Below are positions 8,120-16,359 of a stretch of DNA of 64,000 nucleotides, in pieces. Below the pieces are notes generated by a model. That model was not told the origin of the DNA and did no database searches. It saw only the letters and a program-made list of their open reading frames with translations. The stretch is taken from assembly GCA_963851295.1 (NCBI GenBank), contig CAWKOS010000008.1, positions 331,617 through 395,616 of the forward strand, in the 5' to 3' direction. Every line of letters starts with the position of its first letter. Within the stretch, counting starts at the first letter, position 1. The position numbers were made by a program, and so were the translations under genes. Source of the DNA: JAOPZW01 sp963851295 (lineage in GTDB: Bacteria > Actinomycetota > Thermoleophilia > Solirubrobacterales > Solirubrobacteraceae).

Positions 8120-9639
8120 AGCGCGTCCTCGCCATCGCCTCCGTCCTCCTCGCCGCCGGCGCGCTGGTCGTCTTCGGCACGGGCGCGAGCGACGACGGCG
8201 GCAGCTACCGGGTGCGCGCGATCTTCATGAACGCCTTCTCGGTCATCGCCGGGGAGGACGTCAAGATCGCCGGCGTCAAGGTCGGCAAGATCGAGTCGCT
8301 CGACGTCACGCCCGACCACAAGGCGGCCGTCGTCCTGCGCATCGACAAGCCCGGCTTCGGCGACTTCCGACAGGACGCGGAGTGCACGATCCGCCCGCAG
8401 TCGCTCATCGGCGAGAAGTACGTCGAGTGCACGCCGACGCAGCCGCGGCCGGAGAACGCCCAGCCCGCGCCGCCGCTGCGCAAGATCCAGGACGGCCCGG
8501 GCAAGGGCCAGTACCTGCTCCCCGTCAGCCAGACCTCCAAGCCGGTCGACCTCGACCTCGTCAACAACACGCTGCGGCTGCCCTACCGCCAGCGCCTGTC
8601 GATCATCCTCAACGAGCTCGGCACCGGCCTGGCCGGGCGCGGCGGCGACCTGCGCCTGGCGATCCGCAACGCGGACCCGGCGCTCAAGGAGACCGACAAG
8701 GTCCTGCGGATCCTGGCCAACCAGAACCAGGTTCTGGGCGGGCTCGCGCGCGACAGCGACACGATCCTCGCGCCGCTGGCACGCAACCGCGCCCAGGTCG
8801 CCGACTTCGTCTCGCAGGCCAACACCACCGCGCAGGCGACGGCCGAGCGCGCGCCCGACCTCGAGCGGAGCATCGCCAAGCTCCCGGCCTTCCTGCGCGA
8901 GCTCACGCCGACGATGCAGCAGCTCGGCGGCCTCGCCGGCCAGGCCACGCCGGTCTTCACCGACCTGGGCCGCCACGCGACGTCGCTCAACCGCTTCATC
9001 GAGCAGCTCGGGCCCTTCTCGCAGGCGGGCATCCCGGCCTTGCAGGCGCTCGGCGACACCGCCGACGTCGGGGGCCCGGCGCTCGTCAAGAGCAAGCCGA
9101 TCATCACCGACGTCGGGCAGCTCGCCTCGACCGCCAAGCCGCTGACCAACAACCTCGCGGCGCTCACGACCTCGCTCAAGGACACGGGCGGGATCGAGCG
9201 CCTGATGGACTATCTCTTCTACCAAGTGGCCGCGATCAACGGCTTCGACGCCTACGGCCACTACCTGCGGGCCCAGCTGCTGCTCAACCAGTGCTCGCAG
9301 TACTCGATCACGAACTCGGCGGCGTGCACGGCGAACTTCTCCTCGGGCGCGAGCGCGCGGGCGAAGGTCGCCGGTTACGCCGACACGCGCCGCTCGCCCG
9401 ACCTGCGCAAGCTCGACGCCTTCTTCCAGGGCAAGAGGCTGAAGACCGGCGGCGACGAGACCGCGGCGAAGCAGGGCTCGTCGCCGGCCGCCGAGCAGCC
9501 CGCGGCCCAGCAGCCCGCGAGCGCCTCGCAGCCCGCGGCCGGCGCCCAGCAGCCCGCGGCCGACGCCCAGCAGCCCGCTCCGTCGTCGAGCGACGCGGCC
9601 GACTCGCTCCTGGGCTACCTGCTCGGAGACGACGGCTGA
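8116..9639 (+). CDS. MCE-family protein, second of six (MceB position)
   Basis: A 507-residue protein: membrane anchor (LAIASVLLAAGALVVFGTGA), MCE domain (YRVRAIFMNAFSVIAGEDVK, then IAGVKVGKIESLDV), a long helical part, and a distinctive low-complexity C-terminus (residues ~455-495) made of QQPAA/QQPAS units. That tail may span or bind the peptidoglycan or outer layer; this is inference. It is translationally coupled to both neighbours by four-base or one-base overlaps. Confidence 0.9.
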   Translation: MKRVLAIASVLLAAGALVVFGTGASDDGGSYRVRAIFMNAFSVIAGEDVKIAGVKVGKIESLDVTPDHKAAVVLRIDKPGFGDFRQDAECTIRPQSLIGEKYVECTPTQPRPENAQPAPPLRKIQDGPGKGQYLLPVSQTSKPVDLDLVNNTLRLPYRQRLSIILNELGTGLAGRGGDLRLAIRNADPALKETDKVLRILANQNQVLGGLARDSDTILAPLARNRAQVADFVSQANTTAQATAERAPDLERSIAKLPAFLRELTPTMQQLGGLAGQATPVFTDLGRHATSLNRFIEQLGPFSQAGIPALQALGDTADVGGPALVKSKPIITDVGQLASTAKPLTNNLAALTTSLKDTGGIERLMDYLFYQVAAINGFDAYGHYLRAQLLLNQCSQYSITNSAACTANFSSGASARAKVAGYADTRRSPDLRKLDAFFQGKRLKTGGDETAAKQGSSPAAEQPAAQQPASASQPAAGAQQPAADAQQPAPSSSDAADSLLGYLLGDDG

Positions 9640-11054
9640 TGCGCCGCGGCTCGGCCTCGCTCGCGGCCAACCCCGTGCTCATCGGCGCGGCGACGACGCT
9701 CGTGATCATCGTCGCCGTCTTCCTGGCCTACAACGCCAACTCGGGCCTGCCCTTCGTGCCCACCTACGAGCTCAAGACCGAGGTGCCCAACGCGGCGAAC
9801 CTGGTCAAGGGCAACGACGTGCGCATCGGCGGCTCGCGCGTCGGCGCGGTGACCGACATCACGCCCCAGGCGCACTCGAACGGCTCGGTGACCGCGGTCC
9901 TGACGCTGAAGCTCGAGACGACCGTCAAGCCGCTGCCGACCGACTCCACCGTCCTCATCCGCCCGCGGTCGGCGCTCGGCCTGAAGTACGTGGAGATCAC
10001 GAGGGGCACCTCGAGCCAGGGCTTCGAGGACGGGGCGACCATCCCGCTGGGCAGCGCGCGCCCCGAGCCGGTGGAGATCGACCAGGTCCTCAGCACCTTC
10101 GACGACAAGACGCGCGCCGCCTCGCAGAGCAACCTCACCGAGTTCGGCAACGCCTTCGCCGGCCGCGGGCCCGACCTCAACCGGGCCATCGAGGAGGTCA
10201 ACCCGCTGCTGACCAACCTCACGCCGGTCATGCAGAACCTCTCCGACCCGGCCACGCGGCTGCCGCGCTTCGGCCTCGCGCTCGCGCGCACGGCGCGGAT
10301 CGTCGCCCCGTCGGCGCAGACCCAGGCCGACCTCTTCGCCAACCTCGACACGACCTTCCGCGCGCTGGCCAACGTCGCGCCCTTCATCCAGGAGTCGATC
10401 ACCGGCGGGCCGCCGGCGCTCGACGAGGCGATCAAGGACTTCCCGCAGCAGCGGCCCTTCCTGGCCAACAGCACCGCCCTCTTCCGCGAGCTGCGCCCCG
10501 GCGTGCACGCGTTCACGAACGCGGCCCCCGACCTCGCCGACGCGCTGGAGATCGGGACGCCGACGCTCAAGCGCTCGGTGGCCTTCAACGAGAGCCTCAA
10601 GCCCGCCTTCGCCGCCCTCGAGCGCTTCGCCGACGACCCGCTCGTGACCCTCGGCGTGAAGGACCTCCAGAGCACCGTCAACGTCCTGTCGCCGACGATC
10701 GCTCAGCTCACGCCGGCCCAGACGGTGTGCAACTACGTGTCGCTGTGGTTCCGCAACGTCGCCAGCCACCTGAGCGTCGGCAACCAGAACGGCACCGCGC
10801 AGCTCTTCATCATCATCGCCACCCCGCAGGGGCCCAACAACGAGGGCAGCCCGTCGTCGGCGCCGGCCAACGGCGGCGTCCCCGGGGCCAAGGACAACTA
10901 CCTGCACACCGACCCCTACCCGAACACCGCCTCGCCGGGGCAGACGAAGGAGTGCGAGGCGGGCAACGAGCCCTACGCCGTCGGCCAGCAGGTCATCGGC
11001 CACGCGCCCGGCACCCAGCCCGCCAAGACCGAGTCGACCAAGGTCGAGCAGTGA
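9639..11054 (+). CDS. MCE-family protein, third of six (MceC position)
   Basis: A 471-residue protein with N-terminal anchor LIGAATTLVIIVAVFLAYNA and MCE domain (YELKTEVPNAANLVKGNDVR, IGGSRVGAVTDI). The C-terminal ~120 residues contain CNYVSLWFRNVASHLSVG, an extracytoplasmic segment of the type found in actinobacterial MCE proteins. The start ATG 9639 shares one base with the preceding TGA and the stop shares one base with the next ATG (TGATG at both ends). Confidence 0.9.
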   Translation: MRRGSASLAANPVLIGAATTLVIIVAVFLAYNANSGLPFVPTYELKTEVPNAANLVKGNDVRIGGSRVGAVTDITPQAHSNGSVTAVLTLKLETTVKPLPTDSTVLIRPRSALGLKYVEITRGTSSQGFEDGATIPLGSARPEPVEIDQVLSTFDDKTRAASQSNLTEFGNAFAGRGPDLNRAIEEVNPLLTNLTPVMQNLSDPATRLPRFGLALARTARIVAPSAQTQADLFANLDTTFRALANVAPFIQESITGGPPALDEAIKDFPQQRPFLANSTALFRELRPGVHAFTNAAPDLADALEIGTPTLKRSVAFNESLKPAFAALERFADDPLVTLGVKDLQSTVNVLSPTIAQLTPAQTVCNYVSLWFRNVASHLSVGNQNGTAQLFIIIATPQGPNNEGSPSSAPANGGVPGAKDNYLHTDPYPNTASPGQTKECEAGNEPYAVGQQVIGHAPGTQPAKTESTKVEQ

Positions 11055-12592
11055 TGGCCGGACGGCGCGACACCAGCCCCGACCAGCGCGTCCCGCGCAA
11101 GGACCGCACGGGCTTCAACCCGTTCACCGTCGGCGTCGTCATGCTCGTCGTGTTCGTGCTCGCGGTCTTCTTCGGGTTCACCAAGCACGTGCCGTTCACC
11201 CATGGCTTCCGCGTCAAGGCGGTCTTCGAGTCGGCCAACTCGATCCGCAAGAACTCGCCGGTGCGCATCGCCGGCGTCAACGTCGGCAAGGTCACCGCCA
11301 TCGAGGGCAAGCCCGGCAGCGACGCCGCCGTCGTGACCGTCGAGTTCGACCGCAAGGGCCTGCCGCTCCACAAGGACGCGACGATGAAGATCCGCCCGCG
11401 GATCTTCCTCGAGGGCAACTTCTTCGTCGACGTCACGCCCGGGACGCCGTCGGCGCCGACCATCGACGACGGCGACACGATCCCGATCACCCAGACGGCG
11501 ACGCCCGTCCAGTTCGACCAGGTGCTCACGTCGCTGCAGAGCGACAGCCGCACGAGCCTGCAGGAGACCCTCGACGGCCTCGGCCAGGGCCTGACCTACA
11601 CGCCCACCAAGGCGCAGGACCTCGGCGCTGACCCCAGCGCGCGCGGCGAGAGCGCGGCGCAGTCGCTCAACGACGCGATCCGCTACGGCGCGCGCTCCCT
11701 GAGGGGCACCGCGGTCGTCGCCGATGCCTTCCTGGGCACCCAGGACCACGACCTCTCGCGGCTCATCGACGGGCTCAGCCGCACCACGGAGGGCCTCGGG
11801 CGCAACGAGGACCAGCTCAAGGACCTCGTCACCAACTTCAACACGACGGTCGCCGCGACCGCCTCGGAGTCGGGCAACCTGCAGGCCTCGATCCGGCTGC
11901 TCGGCCCGACGCTCGAGAGCGCCGACAGCGCCCTGGACTCGCTGAACGCCTCGTTCCCCAACACGCGCGCGTTCGCGCGCGAGATCCTGCCCGGCGTCAA
12001 CGAGACGGCGGCGACGATCGACGCCTCGTTCCCGTGGATCAAGCAGGCCCGCGGCCTGCTCGGGCCCGACGAGCTGCAGGGCGTGGCCAAGGAGCTCAGC
12101 CCGGCCACGCGCGACCTCGCGAAGGTCATCGACTCGAGCCTGACGCTCCTGCCGCAGGCCGACCTGGCGGCCCAGTGCGCCTCGGACGTCATCCTGCCCA
12201 CGGGCGACATCAAGATCTCCGACGGCGGGCTGTCGACCGGCGAGGAGAACTACAAGGAGTTCTGGTACACGATGGTCGGCCTCGCCGGCGAGGGCCAGAA
12301 CTTCGACGGCAACGGCATGTACGTGCGCTTCCAGCCCGGCGGCGGCGACCAGACGGTCGCCCTGGGCCCCTCGGGCGGCGGCAACGCGGCCGACACAATT
12401 TTCGCCAACGCGGTCGCCAAGCCGCTGGGGACGCGGCCGGCCTTCCCGGGCAAGCGGCCGCCCTACAAGCCCGACGTCCCCTGCTACAAGCAGCCGCTGC
12501 CCGACCTCAACGGCGCGCCGACCGGGCCTGCCGATCCCACCCGGGCCGCGGCGCGCGCCGTGCCCATGCTTGGCCGGAAGGGCACGCCGTGA
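11054..12592 (+). CDS. MCE-family protein, fourth of six (MceD position)
   Basis: A 512-residue protein. A charged cytoplasmic leader of ~28 residues precedes the anchor helix (TVGVVMLVVFVLAVFFGF). The MCE domain contains RVKAVFESANSIRKNSPVRI and AGVNVGKVTAIEGKPG. The helical region is the longest of the set. Two conserved-looking cysteines sit in the C-terminal part (AAQCASDVILP; DVPCYKQPLPDL) and might form a disulfide outside the cell. It overlaps the next gene by GTGA. Confidence 0.9.
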   Translation: MAGRRDTSPDQRVPRKDRTGFNPFTVGVVMLVVFVLAVFFGFTKHVPFTHGFRVKAVFESANSIRKNSPVRIAGVNVGKVTAIEGKPGSDAAVVTVEFDRKGLPLHKDATMKIRPRIFLEGNFFVDVTPGTPSAPTIDDGDTIPITQTATPVQFDQVLTSLQSDSRTSLQETLDGLGQGLTYTPTKAQDLGADPSARGESAAQSLNDAIRYGARSLRGTAVVADAFLGTQDHDLSRLIDGLSRTTEGLGRNEDQLKDLVTNFNTTVAATASESGNLQASIRLLGPTLESADSALDSLNASFPNTRAFAREILPGVNETAATIDASFPWIKQARGLLGPDELQGVAKELSPATRDLAKVIDSSLTLLPQADLAAQCASDVILPTGDIKISDGGLSTGEENYKEFWYTMVGLAGEGQNFDGNGMYVRFQPGGGDQTVALGPSGGGNAADTIFANAVAKPLGTRPAFPGKRPPYKPDVPCYKQPLPDLNGAPTGPADPTRAAARAVPMLGRKGTP

Positions 12593-13926
12593 CGACCGCG
12601 ATCCGCAAGCACGCGCGCGACTTCGCCTTCGTCCTCGGGCTCGTGCTCGTGGCGGCGCTCGTGGGCGGCTACATCCTCTCCAACCAGCGCTTCTACCTGC
12701 CCAAGTGGGTGCCGGTCCTCGGCTCGGATTTCGTCGAATACAAGGCGCAGTTCTCGACCGCGCAGTCGGTCACGCCCGGGCAGGGCCAGACGGTCCAGGT
12801 CGCGGGCGTCGACGTCGGCGACATCACGAGCGTCGACCTCGTGGACGGGCGCGCGGTCGTGACGGTGAAGATCCGGCGTCAGTACACGCCGATCTACAAG
12901 GACTCCACCGCGTTGCTGCGGCCCAAGACCGGCCTGAACGACATGGTCATCGAGCTCGATCCGGGCTCGAAGACGGCGGGCGAGGCGCCCGCCGGGTGGA
13001 CGGTGCCCGTCGACCAGACGCTGCCCAACGTCAACGTCGACGAGATCCTGTCCTCGCTGGACGCCGACACGCGCGACTACCTGCGGCTCCTGCTCGGCGG
13101 CGCGGGGGAGGGGCTCGCCGGCCAGGGCAAGCAGCTGTCGAGCTCCCTGAAGCGCTTCGAGCCCACCGGCCGCTACCTGGCCAAGCTCAACGGCGCGCTG
13201 GCGCTGCGCGAGCGCAACATCCGCCGCTCGATCCACAACTTCCGCCTGCTCGCCCAGGCGGTGGGCGGCAAGGACGACGACCTCGCGGCGCTGGTCGACT
13301 CCTCCAACCGCGTCTTCACCGCCTTCGCCCACCAGGACGCGGCGCTGCGCAACTCGCTGCAGCAGCTGCCCACCGCGCTCGACGCGACCAACACGGCCCT
13401 GGGCCAGGTCGACGACCTCGGCAAGGTCCTCGGGCCGACACTCGGCGCCCTGCGGCCCGGCGCTCGCGCGCTCGGCCCGTCGCTCGCGCAGACGCGCCCG
13501 TTCCTCGAGCAGACGACGCCGATCATCGCCAAGCAGCTGCGGCCCTTCGCGCGCGACGCGCTGCCGGTGGTCAAGGTCCTGCGTCCGGCGGCCCACGACC
13601 TCGCGGCCGTGACGCCGAAGCTCACGACCACGGTGCAGGTGCTCAACTACCTGCTCAACGAGCTGGCCTACAACCCGCCGGGCAGCGAGGAGGGCTACCT
13701 CTACTGGGGCTCGTGGGCCAGCCACGCCGGCGCGACCGTCTTCTCCACCCAGGACGCCCACGGCCCGATCCGTCACGGCCTCGTCCTGGCCTCGTGCTCG
13801 ACGCTCGGGGTGCTGCAGCAGATCGGCACCGTCAAGCCGCAGCTCGGCACGCTGTCGGGCCTGCTCAACGCGCCCGACCCCGCCACGGTGTGCCCGACCT
13901 CGAGCCAGGCAGGGGGGACGCCCTAG
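12589..13926 (+). CDS. MCE-family protein, fifth of six (MceE position)
   Basis: A 445-residue protein with anchor FVLGLVLVAALVGGYILSNQ and MCE domain (YKAQFSTAQSVTPGQGQTVQ, VAGVDVGDITSVDL). In mycobacterial operons the fifth MCE protein is usually a lipoprotein (LprK type); here no lipobox cysteine follows the hydrophobic stretch, so it appears anchored by an uncleaved helix. The GTG start at 12589 overlaps the preceding TGA by four bases. Confidence 0.88.
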   Translation: MTTAIRKHARDFAFVLGLVLVAALVGGYILSNQRFYLPKWVPVLGSDFVEYKAQFSTAQSVTPGQGQTVQVAGVDVGDITSVDLVDGRAVVTVKIRRQYTPIYKDSTALLRPKTGLNDMVIELDPGSKTAGEAPAGWTVPVDQTLPNVNVDEILSSLDADTRDYLRLLLGGAGEGLAGQGKQLSSSLKRFEPTGRYLAKLNGALALRERNIRRSIHNFRLLAQAVGGKDDDLAALVDSSNRVFTAFAHQDAALRNSLQQLPTALDATNTALGQVDDLGKVLGPTLGALRPGARALGPSLAQTRPFLEQTTPIIAKQLRPFARDALPVVKVLRPAAHDLAAVTPKLTTTVQVLNYLLNELAYNPPGSEEGYLYWGSWASHAGATVFSTQDAHGPIRHGLVLASCSTLGVLQQIGTVKPQLGTLSGLLNAPDPATVCPTSSQAGGTP

Positions 13927-15512
13927 TGCAGAAGCAGGCCCCCAGCCTCGGGCGGATCCTCGTGATGGTCGGCTTCGCGCTGTCGTGCTTCGGGCTGCTG
14001 CTCTTCCTGTGGCTGGCCTTCGGCGGCCCGATCCCGCTGCAGCCCAAGGGCTACCGCTTCGAGGTCTCCTTCCGCGAGGCCGGCCAGCTCTCCCAGGAGG
14101 CCGACGTGCGGATCTCCGGCGTCTCGGTGGGCAAGGTCAAGACGATCACGCCCGACCAGCAGACCGGCGACTCCGACGCGACGATCGAGCTCGACGCCCA
14201 GTACGCGCCGATCCCCAAGGACACGAAGGCGGTCCTGCGCCAGAAGACGCTGCTGGGCGAGACCTACGTCGAGCTCACGCCGGGCAACAAGAGCTCCGGG
14301 ATGGTGCCCGAGAACGGCAGCCTGCCGGCCGGCTCGGTGGCGCAGACGGTCGAGCTCGACGAGATCTTCCGCGCCTTCGACGCCAAGACGCGGGCCGCCT
14401 TCCAGACCTGGATGGCGCAGCTCGCGCTCTCCTCGCAGGGCCGCGGACGCGACATCTCCGACGCGCTGGGCAACCTCGCGCCCTTCGAGGAGGACACCAA
14501 CGCGCTGCTGCGGATCCTCAACGCCCAGCACACCGACGTACAGGGCGTGGTGCGCGACACCGGCGAGGTCTTCGACGCGCTCTCCGAGCGCGACGGCCAG
14601 CTGCGCTCGCTGATCGACAGCTCCAACGCCGTCTTCTCGACCACGGCGGCGCGCAACCGCGAGCTCGAGGACACCTTCCGCGCCCTGCCGACCTTCGAGC
14701 GCGAGTCCAAGACCACGCTCGCGCGCGTGACGAAGTTCGCCAAGGACACCAACCCGCTGGTCACCCAGCTGCGGCCGGCCGCCCGCGAGCTCGAGCCCAC
14801 GGCGCAGGACCTCGAGGCGCTCGCGCCCGACCTCAAGGCGCTCTTCCGCGACCTCAACCCGCTCTTCGACGCCTCCAAGAAGGGCCTGCCGGCGAGCGAG
14901 GCCTTCCTCGACGAGCTGCACCCGCTGCTGGCCAACTTCGACGCGCCGCTGCGCCAGCTCAACCCGCCGCTGCTCGGTCTGGCGCAGTACAAGGACGAGC
15001 TGACCGCGTTCTTCGCCAACGTGGTGGCGACGACGCAGGCCACGACGCTCGTGGGCACCAAGCGCGTGCACTACCTGCGCACGACCAACCCGGCCAACCC
15101 GGAGAACCTCGCCGTCTATCCGCGCCGGATCGGGACCAACCGGCCCAACCCCTACGAGTTCCCCGACGCGTTCCGCAACCTCGCCGCCGGGCTGCCCTCC
15201 TACGAGACGCGCCACTGCGCCAACGGCCCGGTGCCGACGCTGGTCACCCAGCCGCAGCCCGGGCTGCCGATCGATCCGCTGTCGCTGATCCCCGCCGACC
15301 TCGCCACCAACGTCCAGAAGTTCTTCTTCGGCACCACCGGCACCGTCGCGGCCCCCCCCTGCAAGCAGCAGGGCAAGTTCCCGTTCGGCGGCGAGGTCAC
15401 CCAGTACCCGCACGTCAACCCCGAGACGGGGCCGACGGCGCGGGCGCTGGCGCGCGCCGCGCAGGCGGGCTCGGCGGCCCGGACGGCCGCCGTCACGAGC
15501 CGGACGCGCTAG
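13926..15512 (+). CDS. MCE-family protein, sixth and last (MceF position)
   Basis: A 528-residue protein: anchor LGRILVMVGFALSCFGLLLF, MCE domain (YRFEVSFREAGQLSQEADVR, ISGVSVGKVKTITPDQQTG), then helical region and an extracytoplasmic tail with two cysteines (ETRHCANGP; APPCKQQGKF). The cysteine in the anchor is not a good lipobox because hydrophobic residues continue past it. The gene ends convergently with DUF2277, the two stop codons sharing CTAG at 15509-15512. Confidence 0.9.
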   Translation: MQKQAPSLGRILVMVGFALSCFGLLLFLWLAFGGPIPLQPKGYRFEVSFREAGQLSQEADVRISGVSVGKVKTITPDQQTGDSDATIELDAQYAPIPKDTKAVLRQKTLLGETYVELTPGNKSSGMVPENGSLPAGSVAQTVELDEIFRAFDAKTRAAFQTWMAQLALSSQGRGRDISDALGNLAPFEEDTNALLRILNAQHTDVQGVVRDTGEVFDALSERDGQLRSLIDSSNAVFSTTAARNRELEDTFRALPTFERESKTTLARVTKFAKDTNPLVTQLRPAARELEPTAQDLEALAPDLKALFRDLNPLFDASKKGLPASEAFLDELHPLLANFDAPLRQLNPPLLGLAQYKDELTAFFANVVATTQATTLVGTKRVHYLRTTNPANPENLAVYPRRIGTNRPNPYEFPDAFRNLAAGLPSYETRHCANGPVPTLVTQPQPGLPIDPLSLIPADLATNVQKFFFGTTGTVAAPPCKQQGKFPFGGEVTQYPHVNPETGPTARALARAAQAGSAARTAAVTSRTR

Positions 15513-15778
15513 GCCGCGTAGCGCTGGGCGCTGCGCGCGCGGGCCTTGGCGGCCTCGACCTCGCGGTCCTTGGGCGGCGCGGTGGTCACGAGCTCGCCCA
15601 TGAGCTCCATCGTCGCCTCGGCGACGCGGTCCACCGCGCGCTCGAAGGCCTCGGCGTTGGCCTGCGAGGGCTTGGTGAAGCCGCTGACCTTGCGCACGTA
15701 CTGCAGCGCGGCGTCGCGCACCTCGGTCTCGGTCGCGGGCGGGGCGAAGTTGTAGAGCGGGCGGATGTTGCGGCACAT
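15509..15778 (-). CDS. DUF2277-family protein
   Basis: An 89-residue protein with the DUF2277 pattern: MCRNIRPLYNF at the N-terminus, ALQYVRKVSGFTKPS in the middle and LVTTAPPKDREVEAAKARAR near the end. It is soluble and of unknown function. The start ATG (15778) has TACCCT (complement of 15786-15791) seven bases before it and no SD, suggesting a leaderless message whose -10 overlaps the end of the AhpD-like gene. Confidence 0.85.
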   Translation of the reverse strand: MCRNIRPLYNFAPPATETEVRDAALQYVRKVSGFTKPSQANAEAFERAVDRVAEATMELMGELVTTAPPKDREVEAAKARARSAQRYAA

Positions 15779-15781
15779 GCC

Positions 15782-16321
15782 CTACAGGGTACGTGCCGCG
15801 TCGCGGCCCATCGTGTGGAACTCCTCGTTCGGGCGCAGCGCCATCACGTGGGCGAGGCGGTTGGAGAGCGCGAAGAGCGCCGTCACCGCCGCGATGTCCC
15901 AGATGTCCTCGTCGTCGAAGCCGTGCGCGCGCAGGGTGTCGAGGTCGGCCTCCTCGACCTCCTGGGCGCGCAGCGAGACCTTGACCGCGAAGTCGAGCAT
16001 CGCGCGCAGGCGCGGCGACAGCTCGGCGTGGCGGTAGTTGGTCGCCAGCACGTCGGCGATGAGCGGGTCCTTGGCCCGGATGCGCAGGATCGCGCCGTGG
16101 GCCACGACGCAGTAGACGCAGTCGTTGGCCGCGCTCGTGGCCACCACGATCATCTCGCGCTCGGCCTTCGAGAGGCCCGACTCGCGCTCCATGACCGCGT
16201 CGTGGTAGGCGACGAAGGCGCGGAACTCGTCGGGCCGGTGGGCGAGGGCCAGGAAGACGTTGGGCACGAAGCCCGTGCGCTCTTGCACGGCCTCGATGCG
16301 TGCCCGCACGTCGGCGGGCAC
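15782..16321 (-). CDS. AhpD-like / peroxidase-related protein with a CxxC motif
   Basis: At least 179 residues. The AhpD-type redox motif NDCVYCVVAH (CxxC with a histidine three residues on) lies near residue 70, after EREMIVVATSAA. The sequence best fits the uncharacterised peroxidase-related branch. It probably reduces peroxides or acts as a disulfide-active carboxymuconolactone-decarboxylase fold. The GTG at 16321 is the first standard start, but the same frame continues upstream as ISRFPVADLDAV, which looks like genuine family N-terminus, up to a CTG overlapping the GH3 stop codon. The true start may therefore be non-canonical. Confidence 0.8.
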   Translation of the reverse strand: MPADVRARIEAVQERTGFVPNVFLALAHRPDEFRAFVAYHDAVMERESGLSKAEREMIVVATSAANDCVYCVVAHGAILRIRAKDPLIADVLATNYRHAELSPRLRAMLDFAVKVSLRAQEVEEADLDTLRAHGFDDEDIWDIAAVTALFALSNRLAHVMALRPNEEFHTMGRDAARTL

Positions 16322-16359
16322 GGCATCGAGGTCTGCGACCGGGAAGCGGCTGATCGCGG

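Noticed and set aside
9480..9590. Possible CRISPR-like or minisatellite array
   Set aside because: The repeats are in-frame codons for a QQPA-rich tail, vary in length and lack spacers.
12570..15512. A very long open frame (over 900 codons) whose first part covers the fifth MCE gene
   Set aside because: Its first ~450 codons are Arg/Ala/Pro/Gly-rich nonsense read out of frame through the fifth MCE gene. Only the part from GTG 13926 is a real protein (the sixth MCE protein). Many similar long frames arise from high GC content.
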